Counted from the stretch's first letter, positions 22,117-35,091 are shown. The stretch: DNA of 64,000 nt from Dolomedes plantarius (GCA_907164885.2 OU015499.1:158264328-158328327); one strand, 5' to 3'. Program-made: numbers and translations. The notes: generated by a model from the sequence alone, not told the origin.

Positions 22117-22500
22117 CTATTCATTAAAACAAAAACGACCAATTATGTTTTTGGATAGACTTACTGGGTAATTATTACGAGTTAGCACAGCTTTCAAGTC
22201 TATAATATGCTTAATCCTATTGTCTTTAGAACATAGCCTATTTATACGAACTAACTGATTTACAATAATGTTATTAAAAACAGATTTATGTAAACAGGTT
22301 AGATAATTTTGAAATTTAACAATATTAAAATTATAGTCAGATCTTTTGTCGTATACGTCAAAAGTAAATTTATTGTTAGTACTTAATTTAATATTAATAT
22401 CTAGAAAGTTTACATTAATATTATCATGGCTACTTTTAATTAGTTCCAAATTAGGAGGGTAAAAATTTAAGTCTATAGGGTTATTACTTTTAATGTATGT
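22117..22500 (-). pseudogene. Penelope-like reverse transcriptase, C-terminal fragment
   Basis: Minus-strand frame containing NFLDINIKLSTNNKFTFDVY, DKRSDYNFNIVKF and NNIIVNQLVRINRLC. The order FLD-I-I, then VYDKRxDxxFxIVxFP-like, then a Q-LVRxxRxC helix matches the region after the catalytic core in Penelope-like and related reverse transcriptases. The catalytic YxDD region is absent, and the frame runs into a TATG microsatellite at its 5' end. It is a truncated copy, as most Penelope copies are. I am fairly sure of the RT class, less so of the exact family. Confidence 0.55.
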
Positions 22501-22573
22501 ATATATATATATATATATACATACATACATACATACAGGTGGTTATGAAAATAATGGAAATACATCAATATTA

Positions 22574-24540
22574 GGGTAGGTGGGGGCAAAGGTTCGCACG
22601 TACATTTGAAAATGACCGGGAAGAGTAGGGTAGGTAGTGCATTCGTATACTTCCAGTCAGTTGCCTCGTGAAAGCTGTTGGAGTTACGACCTCCTCTTGC
22701 AGAGAAAATGAGTTAAGCTTATTTTCGTTATTTTTAATGTAATATTTTGCAACTTTTGAGTAATTTGTAGCATTACTCAAACTCACCAACTGTTTTATGC
22801 CTATTTTCCATGTTAGGGTGGTAAATAACCTTTCAAATCCTACCTTGGGTTTTGGATTAACTCAAATACAATGGCGTCCATTCTGCCAAAACTGAAGCAG
22901 CACGAAATGGGGTAAAGTTTGCAGTGCAAACCTTTGCCCCTCATACTATTAACATTTGTTTCATGTCCTCTTTTCATTAGGAATCCTTATTTACAAGGTC
23001 TTTTAGTTCTTGGTTTCAGTTTACGGCAAACATTCATCTTGAAACATGGTGTCTAGCGTGCTGGAATTATACGAGAATTTAGCATTTTTACCTACAAATG
23101 GGGGAATTTTATTCAACCTTTTTCTTATAATATTTTCAAATAAACAAAAATTACTACAAAATAAACGAGAATATAATGTTCTAATACTCGTATGTGCGGC
23201 AGAGGGGAAACTTTCCGAAATCATTTTTCTTTTTTAATTTATTTTTCTTTTTTATTATAGCCAATATATATTGGAGAAAGCTGTTCTACTATTATTGTAA
23301 AGTCAGGTTTGTTTCCATTGTTCCAGTCATCCAACTTTCATTTACAACCCTTTTTACCTGGAATTAAAAAATTCAATAGAACTAGTTGACTAAGTTTTCA
23401 ATACTTAAAGTAAATGTCAAATTTCACTTGTAAATTATTAATGGGCATTCACATTTTTGTAATTTGAAAATAAATTAAGGTTTTTGATAAAAACTGTTTG
23501 TTTTTAATAATAAATTTTTTTTAAATGCTTGAAAATCCATAAAATAAAAATAAGATAAATTAGTACTACACAAAAAATAAAATAGTTCTGAACAAAGACC
23601 TATTTTACAAGATAAAAGAATTAAATGTTGTTATAAGACATTTATAGGCTTCGAAGGTCTGGTCAGTGAAATTAGCTCTCCCTCATTAATGGACGAGTTT
23701 AGGCTAATTTGCTACCTAGATATGAAAGGAAAAAAGATGGGGTGGGGGTGGATTTTACAAGCCAGTAGTACTAGACACCCTGTTTCGTTACCTACGCTAA
23801 AAGGTTTTTTTTCTTTTCCGGAGTTTAAATAATAATAAGGTAAGAGATATTTAATAATATTTTATTCACAGAATCAAAAATCAATCAGTAAATAGGATTA
23901 ATGCATCTAGTCAAGTGTACTAAGTCAATTTATTTCCTACCTTAATTTGCTTAATTTTTACGGTTTTAAAAGACTGAGTAAAGCCTAAGATATGATATAA
24001 CGTAGTGTTAATAGTTGATATTTTAGTTGGAAGTTCTTTAGTTTGAGAAAAAAAAAAAATTTGAGATTAACCCTGTTCAATTTGTGAATTCCTTTATTGG
24101 ATTCAACTTTCTGTGTTAATAGTTGATACTTCAGTTTGAAATTATTTAGTTTAAGAAAAAATTTATTGAGATTAACCAGTTCAATTTGTGATTTTCTATA
24201 TATTTATAACACCTTTAGAAAGATTACAAAATGTGAAATAAAATTATTTAGACAACTCTATTTGTGATTGTCTATTCCTATCCAGTTAGAAACCAACGAG
24301 TGGGGTAAAGGTTCGCACTGCAAACCTTTACCCCACCGGTTGGGGCAAAGGTTCACAAACAGGTGGTTTGGTAAAATTACAAATTCGGTGCCTCAGCCTT
24401 TCGGGAAAAAATTCATTATTTTATAGATGGTAGAGGAGGTACTCAACTACAATACAAGTGACTTTTTGGGGCGATAAGATCTAATGGAGGCCCGTAAAAA
24501 CCAAAATCTCAAAACTGCAAACCTTTGCCCCCAAATACCC
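22574..24540. mobile_element. Nested 1.97-kb element with repeated GGGGYAAAGGTT motifs
   Basis: Ends are inverted repeats (gggtaggtgggggcaaaggt at the left; the complement of acctttgcccccaaataccc at the right), flanked by TA on both sides. The motif GGGGYAAAGGTTYGCA recurs inside in both orientations and forms two palindromes, at about 22908-22939 and 24303-24335. No transposase frame was found, so it is non-autonomous. A tandem repeat of about 106 bp occupies 24008-24215. Confidence 0.82.
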
Positions 24541-24690
24541 TAGTGGTTTTTATGGAAGTGCTTCGTATTCCTTAAAAAAACAAGTTTAGGGACCAATATT
24601 TTTTTTATAGAATATAGTGTATACATTTTTCTACTCTAAACTAGCAGTAATGAAACTATGGGCATCAGGCTCTTTGGGGGATAGCGTAAG

Positions 24691-25660
24691 ATGTCAAACC
24701 TTGTAGACCGTGCAGAAGGGCAAATTGTTGAAGTGCGTTTAATTGGAGTATCTGTTACAACAGCCCCCATGTATTTGGGTTTTTACCGAGCTATGATATC
24801 GGAAGTCATGATGACATACAGAGTTCAGGGAAAGGCATCCTCTGTGAAACAGAATAGTGGAAGAAAGGGAAACCTAAGTGAAAGAGACTGACGGGTATTG
24901 AAGCGGATTGTGACATCCAAAAAGAAGACAACAGCAGCCAAAGTGACCGTAAAGCTCTGTCTGAATCTTCAGCTCCAGTATCAGTCATTACAGGTAAGAG
25001 AAAACTTCACAAACGAAACATTTACGGCAGAGTAGCAATTCCCAAGCCACTCGTAACACATGTGGATACAAAACGTCCTCTACAGTGGTGCCACGAGCAC
25101 AAATCCTGGTCGAGTGATACGTTAAGATATGAGATTTGGTTAGATGAATCAATGTTCACTTTGTTCCCTGCAACAGGACGTGCGTATGTCTGAAGAACAC
25201 CTACACAAACGTATTATCATGCTTGTCTCATGCCAGCTGTCAAACATAGAGAGGAAATTTCTTAGGGTTTCGGTGGTCATCTCATGGTTTTCAAAAGAGA
25301 TCTATTGTAACCCTGAAAGGGAGATTGACTGGGAAGGACTATGTGGAACTTTTAGCCGACCAGATCCATCCTATGGTGCAAAAATTGTTTCCTAGGAGAT
25401 GGCGTTCTCCATGATGATAATGCTCCAATCCATACAGCTAGACGTGTCAAGTCGTGGTTTGAGGAACTTAACACCTTATCTGGCCCGTATAGTCCCTAAA
25501 CCTCAATATCATGGAACTGCAGTGGTCTATTTTAGGGAACAGAGTCAGGAATCGATATCCAACAATAGAATCTCTACAGGAACATTGACGATTTATCCAT
25601 AAAGAATGGTATAATATTCCTTTAACCACTATTCATGACTTGCATAAATCACTTCCTTAG
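24691..25660 (+). pseudogene. Tc1-family transposase pseudogene
   Basis: The frame 24691-24891 covers the N-terminal helix-turn-helix (RAEGQIVEVRLIGVSVTTA; SGRKGNLSERD). Farther on, in shifting frames, come KTTAAKVTVK, LHKRNIYGRVAIPKPLVT, IWLDESMFTLFP with the first catalytic aspartate, and DDNAPIHTARRVKSWFEE with the second. The third acidic residue is lost in a region with several stops. At least five stops or shifts are present. The family is the DD34E Tc1 group common in fish and arthropods. Confidence 0.88.
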
Positions 25661-25760
25661 TGAATCTAGGTGGTATTAAATGCCATAGATGGTCCTATGT
25701 CATATTAATTAAGAATTTCATGTTTTTCCCAAGTGTTTCCATTATTTTGATAACCACCTA

Positions 25761-26586
25761 TATATATATATATATATAAACTTAACTTTTAAAGGTAAGT
25801 ATGTCGCAGTGCTGCCACAGGGTTCTCAGAACCAGATGCAAAAGAGGTGCAGGAGACATTATTAAAAAAGGGAGAGTTGAAGGGGAGTAATTTGAGCAGG
25901 GCGTGCGAAACGGTCAACGAGTAGTGGCCAGCTGTGGGACTAGCGCTACATTCCAGCCTTGCCAACCTCTACGAAGCTCCTCCCCCTAGCGCCATCTCGA
26001 AATACCCCTGCTTCCCCCTAACACCAACTTGAGATCACCCTAGGCTTAGACCTTCCTAAAAGAAATTCTGGCTCCAAATAGGCATCCTATTTGAGAGATA
26101 AATTGAAATGAATAGAAAATACGTACTTACATAATGAAATGGAGGTTTATTTACACTTGACATATGTATGGAACTTATAATCTAAAAGAAAAACGCGTCT
26201 CGATTATACAAATTATTAAAAAATGCCCCCCCCCCAAAAAAAAAAATAAAAAAAAATGGGTCCCTAAAAACACCCCTTTTAGTCTAACTTACCTTCAAAT
26301 TTAGGGGGAAAACCCCCAAGTTGGCAACACTGCTTCATTCCCAACGGAGTGGAACAGTCCATTTGAATTTTGAGGTGGGATAGGTTTTATATGGCGCCAT
26401 CTACTGACACCTTGAATTACTAATTGTAAAATGTAATCCTTTTTTATTTATTTATTTATATTTTTTAAATACGTATGCTGTTGCAGTTATTAATGTTTGA
26501 ACGTTTTTTTAATTTATTATACTGCTCATTAAGTGTCGAAATTAATTTAGTTGTTGAACAAGAAAGTATTCAGGGATTTAGAGGAA
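25761..26586. other. Spacer with short GC-richer block
   Basis: Starts with a short TA run (to about 25778). The part at 25800-26040 is GC-richer than its surroundings but has no frame I recognise. A C run and A run lie at 26225-26260. No gene seen. Confidence 0.5.
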
Positions 26587-27500
26587 TTAAATAATATATA
26601 ATTCCAAAGCCAAAGGAACTCCTATAGGTTTGTACAACAACACAGGATTATAGGAGGAATTTTTCATCTTTTGCACAATGATATCTACTGACGTTGCATC
26701 ATCTGGGTGCAGAACAACTTTTTGCTCAGTGTTAAAATCCCTACGAATGTTATACAGATCTTGGCGAGTAGTGAGCCCAAATCTTTTGGTATGAGAGTAC
26801 ATTTCCCTTGTTTGATCTAAAATTTTTGAAATGGGAACACCAATGCTAAGAGAAGTAGCAAGGCTTGTTCTTTCCTCTTTCGTTAAAGGAAGCTTCCCAA
26901 CTTCTGTATCATGCCCAACATGGACAGATTGGTACTGGACTGTTATTTCACTGATTTCATCTATAGTTTGTCTTGCAACATTCATTACTGTTGGGCAAGT
27001 AAAACCACACTTAACTGATCCAGAAGATTTAATGTTGCGCACCCTGTTCACTTTTGCATGAGAAACACCACTACGATGATAGGCGTAATACGAAAATTTC
27101 ACTCCTGCTTCATTCTCATAAATATTCTTAATTACAAAGGATGACTTATTTTCCTGCTGAACTCTCAATTTCCAAGCTGAAAAGTCTTCTTCGCAAATAA
27201 AGGTTTGGTAAACGAAATTTAACTTTATATCATAAATATCTTGCAGATGTTCCTGTAAATTAGACATTGTTCGGAACTTTTGGTTACACATTCCACACAG
27301 TTGATTACCTGTCATGGCCAATTCTTCATCATGAAATTTTCGGTTGTGACGGTTTAAATTCTTTAATAGACTGAATTTTATATTACATTTGTTACAAACA
27401 ATTTCAGAAGAGTTGTTGCGCCGTTTTTTTTTTTGTTTTTTTTTAACAATTTCACAAGAATTGTTTGGTCCTGATAAGGACCGTTTTTTGAAAGAACTTC
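26587..27500 (-). CDS. MULE-type transposase-like N-terminal protein
   Basis: An uninterrupted minus-strand frame. The first ATG in frame is at 27319-27321 (244 codons), but the frame stays open upstream to about 27500 and encodes another C2H2 finger (CNKCNIKFSLLKNLNRH) there, so the true start is probably upstream or in a prior exon. A second finger-like unit (CGMCNQKFRTMSNLQEH) follows. The next segment (FICEEDFSAWKLRVQQE, KCGFTCPTVM, HVGHDTEVGKLPLTKEERT, RFGLTTRQDLYNIRRDFN, HPDDATSVDI) resembles the N-terminal half of MULE-type transposases and the ZSWIM/FAR1-like proteins derived from them. The frame ends at VPLALELYII, before any catalytic region, so it is truncated or alternatively spliced. 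The name is from motif memory. Confidence 0.6.
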
Positions 27501-28542
27501 AGACAGTTTGTCACAGAACTAACTTGAAACCGACAAGAAAAGCGAACCTAACTTGATACACTCAAGAGAAGCGAACAACTTGTAATAGGCAAGTGAAGCG
27601 TAGAATAGCGAATAGATGGCGCCACCACAGCCTCTAAATTGTAGCGTATATCTTAAACACAGATCTGTAGCTTCTAGCTTCATGATCTTAAGAAGTAAGG
27701 ATTAGTAGATTATTGCACTTGATTTTCTATAATCGTAGTAATTAAAAGTAAAGTGTGGTGCCCTTGCCGACAAACTTTGGATCACATACTGAAATTAAAT
27801 TGATCTAGATGCCAGAAAAATAAACAGCCATTTGAGTACATTTGATTTACAGGTATTGTTTTCTGTATTGTATGACCCAAATGTTCTGTTAAAATGCTGA
27901 AAATGATAAATGATTTCTTCATTTTACTCTATTTTTTTTGTGAGTGAAGCTAAATGCTAATACAATACTGATAACTTTTAAACTGTTAAAACGGCCTCTT
28001 CAGCCATGGTATATTGTCTGTAGCAAATTAGTAGAGTATAACTTTCAGGTCGATGTTTGCGTGCTATTAAAATGTGCGCTCTACGATTTCAAGAGATTGC
28101 TCAAAGTTGGCAATCTGATTTCTCTGGTAATTTTATTTACAATTTTTATTCAAAATTTACAAACATATCATCAAACAAGGCAGACATAAAGTATTTAGCA
28201 ACTTTGCTAGATAACATCAGAGTCATGCAAATGTTTTTGAACTGTTAATAATTGCGGTCAAAGATAAAATATGCGGGGGAACAGTTACATATACTATGGT
28301 GTTTGGCAGGAAGTTATCAAACTCCAAGAAGTGGAGTTCTCCTGATGAGAATTTTAGGAAAATACTGTTTCTTAATGTTTTAAAACTTTTAGCCTGACAA
28401 TCAATGCTGTATAAAAATTCAACAAGTAACTGATGAACAACATTAGAATATTTAAAAAAAAACATTGAATACAGCATTTATCTGGAGTAAATTTAATTAG
28501 TTGAAATTGAAACAACCTAAATATCAAGAGAGTGTTCATAAT
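27501..28542. other. AT-rich spacer, no gene seen
   Basis: Short frames on both strands (for example 27944-28189 and 28223-28477) have biased composition and no recognisable motif. Confidence 0.5.
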
Positions 28543-29158
28543 TTATCAATCTGTTTCAAAAAGTAGATCAAAATTTAAACATTTTAAAAATACTTCATAG
28601 TATGGCTTGTACAAAATAGTCTAGAGGAAAGAATATATTCAAAACAAAAGAATTTTATTTTTTTTAAAACTTGTAAAAGCTAGAAGTTAAACATGTAAAT
28701 ACCTCAATATAAACACATAAAAATACAAAAATAGTTAAAAAATTAATTACAATAAGTTTTAAAGTTTGTAGAAAGATAATTTCAACGTATATAGTAGAAT
28801 GGGATAAAAATTTTGACAATAGTATTACTGATGAATTTATCGAACAAAATTTATCAATCTGTTTCAAAAAGTAGATCAAAATTTAAACATTTTAAAAATA
28901 CTTCATAGTATGGCTTGTACAAAATAGTCTAGAGGAAAGAATATATTCAAAACAAAAGAATTTTATTTTTTTTAAAACTTGTAAAAGCTAGAAGTTAAAC
29001 ATGTAAATACCTCAATATAAACACATAAAAATACAAAAATAGTTAAAAAATTAATTACAATAAGTTTTAAAGTTTGTAGAAAGATAATTTCAACGTATAT
29101 AGTAGAATGGGATAAAAATTTTGACAATAGTATTACTGATGAATTTATCGAACAAAAT
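28543..29158. repeat. Perfect 308-bp tandem duplication
   Basis: Two adjacent copies, 28543-28850 and 28851-29158, appear identical on direct reading; the sequence ctgtttcaaa recurs at exactly 308 bp. The second copy runs into a short plus-strand frame (EQNLNYFRNQHKINKKQ) that ends at a stop near 29231. I cannot assign it. Confidence 0.93.
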
Positions 29159-32100
29159 TTAAATTATTTTAGAAATCAGCATAAAATTAACAAAAAGCAA
29201 ATATTACGAATGTTTCTTGAAAAAAAATTATAATTAAAAAATACTAATCAAGATAAAGAGATATACCAGATTCACTCAAGCAAGGGTAAGCTCTCACCTT
29301 CTAGGTTGCATTCCTTGAAAAGGAGAAAAATAAAAATGTTATGGAAAGAATTCAAAATATTTTTCATTCTCTGAAAGTATAATTCATTATTTGAGGCGAA
29401 TTTCAAATTTCATTGACTAAAAAATCTAAAGGATCATTATTCAAATTCAATTAGTTGAAACTGAAATAAACTTAAGTGACATTTCTCAGATATAATCACT
29501 GACCTTTGGTGATGTAAGAGCGAAGCTTAGCTGGATGTGGTTTGCAGCCTATTAAGCCATCAAACTGAATAATAAAGACATTTATTATAAAGATTTCAAC
29601 CTAATTGTAGCAGAACATAAACGAAGGAACCAATTATATACTCACCAAATTCAAGGCCGTGAAAGTTAAGCACGTTTCTCAACATTGAGGTTTTTGGTGT
29701 TTTTTTAAATTTAATTTCATGCTTAAAATATATTAAAGTTTTAAAAAATCTAAACCCTATCAAAGTTTGGTGAGTGTTTTTATAGATTTCGGGAGTTTTT
29801 ACAACTTTGTCAGCAGTCTGTACTACAAGCATTGCTTTCTTATATCATTCTTCTATCAGAGAACTTTTTATTTCTGATTGCATTTGAAATAATTTCTTTT
29901 ATGTTATTTGTTTCTGTATTCATTCAGTGTTAACATTTTTGTTGACAACATTTAATAAATACCAATCATACTCATCTTTCATAGCGATAAAGATAACAGA
30001 AACAGCATTAAACGTAATACTCCTTAATATTCAACATTATAGGTTCATCATTCATTTTAATATGCTTGTTTAAAGTTTTTAATCAATGTATTTGAAAGAG
30101 GAGGATTTAAAAGTAATACCTGATATTTAAAATTGAAATTCTTATTAAAGGGAAAATAAAATATTTAACACTTGAAAACTGTACACAATTATTAATGTTA
30201 CATATGAAATGTTTAATTTCCTCTGCACCATGCGTTCTAAGGATTTCTTGGAACAGCTTTTTCAGACGCACCGACAAGTAGGCGGCAAAAATTTTTTGTT
30301 GCCAAAACAAGTCTACACGGACATGTTAGGCTTAAAATAACAATTATAAACAAAATATCAATAACAACCCAAAAATAAAAATAACTTCAAAGCGAACTTA
30401 CCAATGGCAATAATAAACTTCTAAAAACATGACACAAATCCTCAACAGCTACTTTAAAACATACACGATAGTGCAAAATGTAAACAAAATATGGAACAGA
30501 TGTAGTAAACGTAATAAATTAGAAAACAAACTTACTGCTGGCTTTAATAAACTCATAGCTGTGCACGGGATCTTAAAAACATATAAATTCAAAAAATAAA
30601 AGCTTAAAAATAATTAGAAATTTATTAGGTTAGGGGGGATGCTGCCCCCTCAACCCCTCCACTAAAAAAAGTCAGTATATTCAACTAATAATAACTCTTT
30701 TAAATAAACATAAAGTATACCTTCGTTAAATATACCTATATTTCTCCATTAAACAGAATAAAAGAACAAAAATAAATTGGAATATACAACCAGATGCATC
30801 CACGTTGCTTCCTAACGATTAAATGCCAAATTCAAACTGAGAACACCAAAATTCAAAAACTGTTGCCACAACATAATATTACTAAACTAAAGAACGTAAA
30901 GAACCATTCACGGTGCCTATAAATGACATAAAACACGAGACAAAACAAAATCCTAAATGCAACAAAACATAAATTGGCAACACCAAAGTAAAATCCGGCA
31001 TACCTAAAAAACCTGCCAAACAAACAATAGATTTGGCTAAAAATCGCCCCTTGGTATTTGTTGCGTATACCCCGCCACATTTTAAATCAACCACAACGTT
31101 TTCAAAAACTCAAATGTAGAAACACATAACACAACCAACATGTAAGTCCATTTTACCACATCTAAAAGTTAATTTAAAACAAACCTAGTAGTATATAGTT
31201 AATTTAAAATAAACATCAAAAAACTTCATTTAGCCTCCCACTTTTCACCCCTAACAACCCCCCAAAAACGACCTATCTCTCAAAAATCTACATCTAATAC
31301 TATCCCAAATACATCATTAATATTTTGCAACAACATGGCCGCCATATTATATCATGTAAACAAATGCACACAACTAGCCATTCAAACTGGGTTGCCACAA
31401 AATAACAAAATCTCACCAAAATCGCATGTTTAGCGTGCCAAACACAAAATCGCCAAGCTTGGCAGGGCGGAGCGTCTGAAAAAGCTGTACCGATTTCTTC
31501 ATTAGAAACATTCAAAGATTATAAAATCTGTATTTACTTATATTTATGACAGCCTTGATATGATATTTAAAAAAATGTTTTGTAAATATTGTACTTAGGT
31601 CAGTTTAGAACTAGATTTTAATTGTCTGCTCTTGTACCTGCATAGTCTTTTTACTTAATAGAATTATTTCGTACTGTCAAAATTTATGACTGCTTTCTAG
31701 CTGTTCATGTTTTCGGAATTTTTTAATATATATAGTTTGTCCTTCAGTTCAGTGTTTGTCAAATTGATGTTTGTTATTTTAGGATATATGTATCCTACCC
31801 TCCTCCGAGGAATAAAAAATATTAATTAAATGGAAAGTAACTAAAGCAAAAGTGTCAAAAATTAACATTTTTATGTTATGATTAGTGTTAAAAATTTTCT
31901 TGATTTTTATTTTCCTCGGTGCTCCAGAAATATATTGCATAATTATGCTGTGATTGAATAAGCAGGGCCCAATTGCAGAAATTATGGTGGGGTCCTTAAA
32001 AATTCTGATATATATTAAATGATAAATATTTAATGTGCATAAAAGACTAAAATTAGAAAGGTGGTCATATTTCATTTTTGATATACATTTATAAGAAAAG

Positions 32101-32189
32101 AAAAACTAAAAAGTAGCTAGACTACATATATTTCATTCACATAACAAAGTTATTGACAATCAAATTTTATTAGATTATTTATTTGCAAT
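29159..32189. other. AT-rich spacer between duplication copies
   Basis: Three kilobases without a recognisable gene. A minus-strand frame at 31300-31515 starts MNVSNEEIGTAF and reaches a possible donor (ttttg/gtgaga), and 30107-30310 shares a 17-bp word with it in opposite orientation. These are weak hints of exons only. 30600-31500 is enriched in C-rich tracts on the plus strand. Confidence 0.4.
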
Positions 32190-33271
32190 ATCATTTATAA
32201 ATTGATGAAATTTTAATATCCTTGTTTCTACATTCTTTATAGACAGTATTGCAAAGCTGTTGAGTCTCTCCTGAGATATTGTTGACCTCAGGTATGTTTT
32301 AATTAATTTTTATCTAGGAAAGCTTCTTTTTCCCATTGCTATAATTGCATGCATTGTTAAATATATTCTCAAAGTTGTAAATGCATTTGAAAGAGCAGTA
32401 GCTGTCGTTTATTGCAATTGTAGAATTTTTATAGGGTTTCCAAAGCAGTAGGTTTTAATACTTCCATTTCTTCGACCAGCATATAGGTATCAACATCTAC
32501 ATCATTTATAGACTTCATTTGGTCATTTTTCTGAATCATTTTTATATCTGTAAATGCAGTTTCTAGTAACAATGCACGTTTTCGATGCGCGTTCGCCTGG
32601 AATGAACGTGTTTAGCTTTGTACGGTATTTGTTAAAAATAATGCAATTCAAACATTTCTTTTCAGTTACTAATTGGTTCATCCTCATACATCATGAAATA
32701 GCCTATTTAATTTTGTTAAATTTGTTTCCCGAAATTCTGGAGTGGCTTCTAAGTAAGTCGCAAGCTCTGTGGCTCTTACTAAAACTTCTTTGAAACCAGA
32801 GTAGCTATATTTTCTTAGCTAATCTAGAAGGTTTCTAAATGATCACAGTACTTCCTTTCAGACATATTTTAAATGTTTCTTCCTGTGGGGCTCTTACTAA
32901 CACAGGCTCATTTGCATCCAATAAGTCTAGTCCAGTTGGATTGGAGTCAGCCCTGCCTTTGATAATTAATTCATTACACATTTTCTATACTTTTATGTAT
33001 AGTTATCCTAAAGCTGTCTTTTGATTATTCAATCCATTTTAATTCTATGGTGAACTGTGAGAAGTTTTGTTTAGCAGACTTTTTAAAATTTTATAAATAG
33101 AACACTGAGTCATAACCAAAATTTGTTGATTTGATTTAAACGTGTAAATCTTCTTCGGGCAGAAAAACTGTGGTCATTTTGTACCTTTCACATTGCATGT
33201 TATCTCATTGAATCATCATTTGGTAAGTCAAGTTTTAGTACTTATTTTGCTCTATTAAAGTAATTGACTAG
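32190..33271. other. Copy B left flank, no recognisable gene
   Basis: Matches 1-1157. The 61-codon frame at 32839-33024 is the partner of 725-910. The minus frame seen in copy A at 303-503 is interrupted here, so it is unlikely to be under constraint. Confidence 0.5.
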
Positions 33272-33426
33272 TGTAATGTATTATATATACAACTACTTTA
33301 TTATAATCATTGGTATGATCAGAGAGCTCACGTTATTCGTTAAGCAATCATGTTTTTTTCGAACTGACAACTACCGTTGTCAAAACCTAGCCCTAAAACT
33401 TAGCATGAATATCTGTTGCCACAAAT

Positions 33427-33645
33427 TGCCCACTCCTTTCAACAATGTCATATCTCAAAAAACAAGATTTCTCAGGAGAGTGATTTGAAAGTTTAAAAGT
33501 ACACTGAAATGTATTAAAAATAAATTTTAATTCTGCTCTCTAGCAGCTAAATATTGAGCAGTGAGATATGATGATCTTGCAGGAATATATGACTCTTTCA
33601 GGGCATTCTGAAAATAAGCATAACTAAAAATCGCCGAATATCCAA
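33427..33645. mobile_element. MITE in left LTR, copy B (truncated)
   Basis: Counterpart of 1329-1576 in the same orientation. Its right inverted repeat is missing where the pol deletion joins. Confidence 0.8.
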
Positions 33646-33719
33646 TATTTCTTTTGAATCACTTGTGCTAAAACAGTTAGGGAATTTGGATTGGTAATAT
33701 TATAAAACATTTTCTTGAG

Positions 33720-34239
33720 AGAAATCAGCTTCAATTTTTAGGACATTTAAGCTCACCGTTGACATTTACAATGTGGTCATATATTGCTTCATTCAAATCA
33801 ATGCCAAGTTGTTGAATCTAATAGTGACCTAAATGTGTAGGTCTATTTGACATTTCAATAACAACCAATGATAACCATAGATTTTTCTCTTTAAATTTGA
33901 CAGGCACCTCAAATCTTCTGACAATTTTTAATTTTTCACCCAGATAGGAGCACAAAGTTGGAATTTCTAGTGGTTTGTGTCCCTAATTTTAAACAGTCAC
34001 TTATTACTAGACATCACAGAATGTGCACTGCCAGAATCTATCTGCATATCTACTGAAGTACTACCTATTATTAAATTCATGAGGTTAGGCTTGGGAACCT
34101 CGTGTTCAATGGCTGCACATATTGACACAGTGTTGATGTATATTTCATCTTGTTCTTCAACAAAATTTGTAGCAGAGGTTCTGCAAATACTGACAATGTG
34201 TCCTTGATGTTGATACTTGTCACATTTTTGAAGACGCAT
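33720..34239 (-). pseudogene. gypsy protease start and zinc knuckle, copy B
   Basis: The frame 33997-34239 keeps the retropepsin triad in MQIDSGSAHSVM, which copy A has lost by a shift, but its zinc knuckle has lost a cysteine (CDKYQHQGHIVSIC). The rest of protease to about 33720 is broken. Confidence 0.8.
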
Positions 34240-34960
34240 TCACCACGATGTTTCTTTCCACAATGTTTACAATTTCTAACATTTTCAGTAATTGGGGATT
34301 TATTTAGGAAGTTGCTCCTAGGTTGACGATTCTTATCCTTGCCTGGAAAAATGACCAGGAGTTCTGGTTTTAAAGTTATATTTGCATTTGAAATTTTTAG
34401 AACGTTTTCTTCTTTAACCTTGACTAATTCTGCTTCTCTGCTGGCCATTTCCATAGCAAGCGCTATTTCACACGCTTTGTTGAAATCAAGTTTTGAATCA
34501 CTTAATAATATGTTTTGCATTTGCTGGTCTGCTAAACCACAAACTACTTTATCCCTAATGGTATCATTTAAAAATTCTCTAAAAGCACACTTACTTGCTT
34601 GCTGTTAGATTTTAACGATGAAGGTTGCCACATCTTCTGTATGTTGCTTCAGATTATAAAACTGGAATTTCTGCATAATTACTAAAGTTTGAGGCGAGAA
34701 ATGGTTCATTAATACTTCGATGATTTCATGATATGGAGTCTCTTTTAAACTTTTTGGTTGGACAAGGTTGCGTAGAGTGGAGATACTCTCTTACCAACAC
34801 AGGTCAGCAGTGTGGCCTGTTTGTCATTATCATTTTTTATTCTGTTAACTTCAAAATAAAAATCAATCTGAAGTAGATACTCTTCAAAATAATAGTTTTC
34901 ATTATAAGCTGGCATTTTGCCAGCATGAGGATGATACCCTTCATATTCTGAATCTGGCAT
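34240..34960 (-). pseudogene. gypsy gag, copy B
   Basis: Likely start codon at 34958-34960 (MPDSEYEGYHPHAGKMPAY). The frame continues through NENYYFEEYLLQIDFYFEV and DKQATLLTCVGKRVSPLY to about 34745; the C-terminal half is in 34077-34520 (KACEIALAMEMASREAE). This is a retroelement capsid-type protein. Two or more shifts separate the parts. Confidence 0.8.
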
Positions 34961-35091
34961 TTTTAAACCATGTGGGAGTTCGTGAGTCAGGAAAAGAGAT
35001 GTATATTTAGCCACAGAATTAGAAGGTTTTTTTTTTTGTTTGTTGTTGTTTGTTTACCAAATGGAACTTATGTTTTAATCCTCTTTGCCAA

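Larger units (their letters stand above)
22536..25760 (+). mobile_element. Tc1-like transposon with a nested element
   Basis: Inverted ends aggtggttatgaaaataatg (22537) and, reversed, taggtggttatcaaaataat (25760) lie in TA-rich flanks. A decayed Tc1 transposase occupies 24691-25660 on the plus strand. The left arm is stretched by a second element inserted at 22574-24540, which explains a 3.2-kb span for what should be a 1.3-kb transposon. Confidence 0.85.

Noticed and set aside
28717..29231. Possible coding frame through the tandem duplication (VEWDKNFDNSITDEF)
   Set aside because: No start, no recognisable family, and AT-rich composition; not enough support for a gene.
31300..31515. First exon with start codon and donor
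   Set aside because: Only an ATG and a GTGAGA support it; no downstream exon or domain was found.
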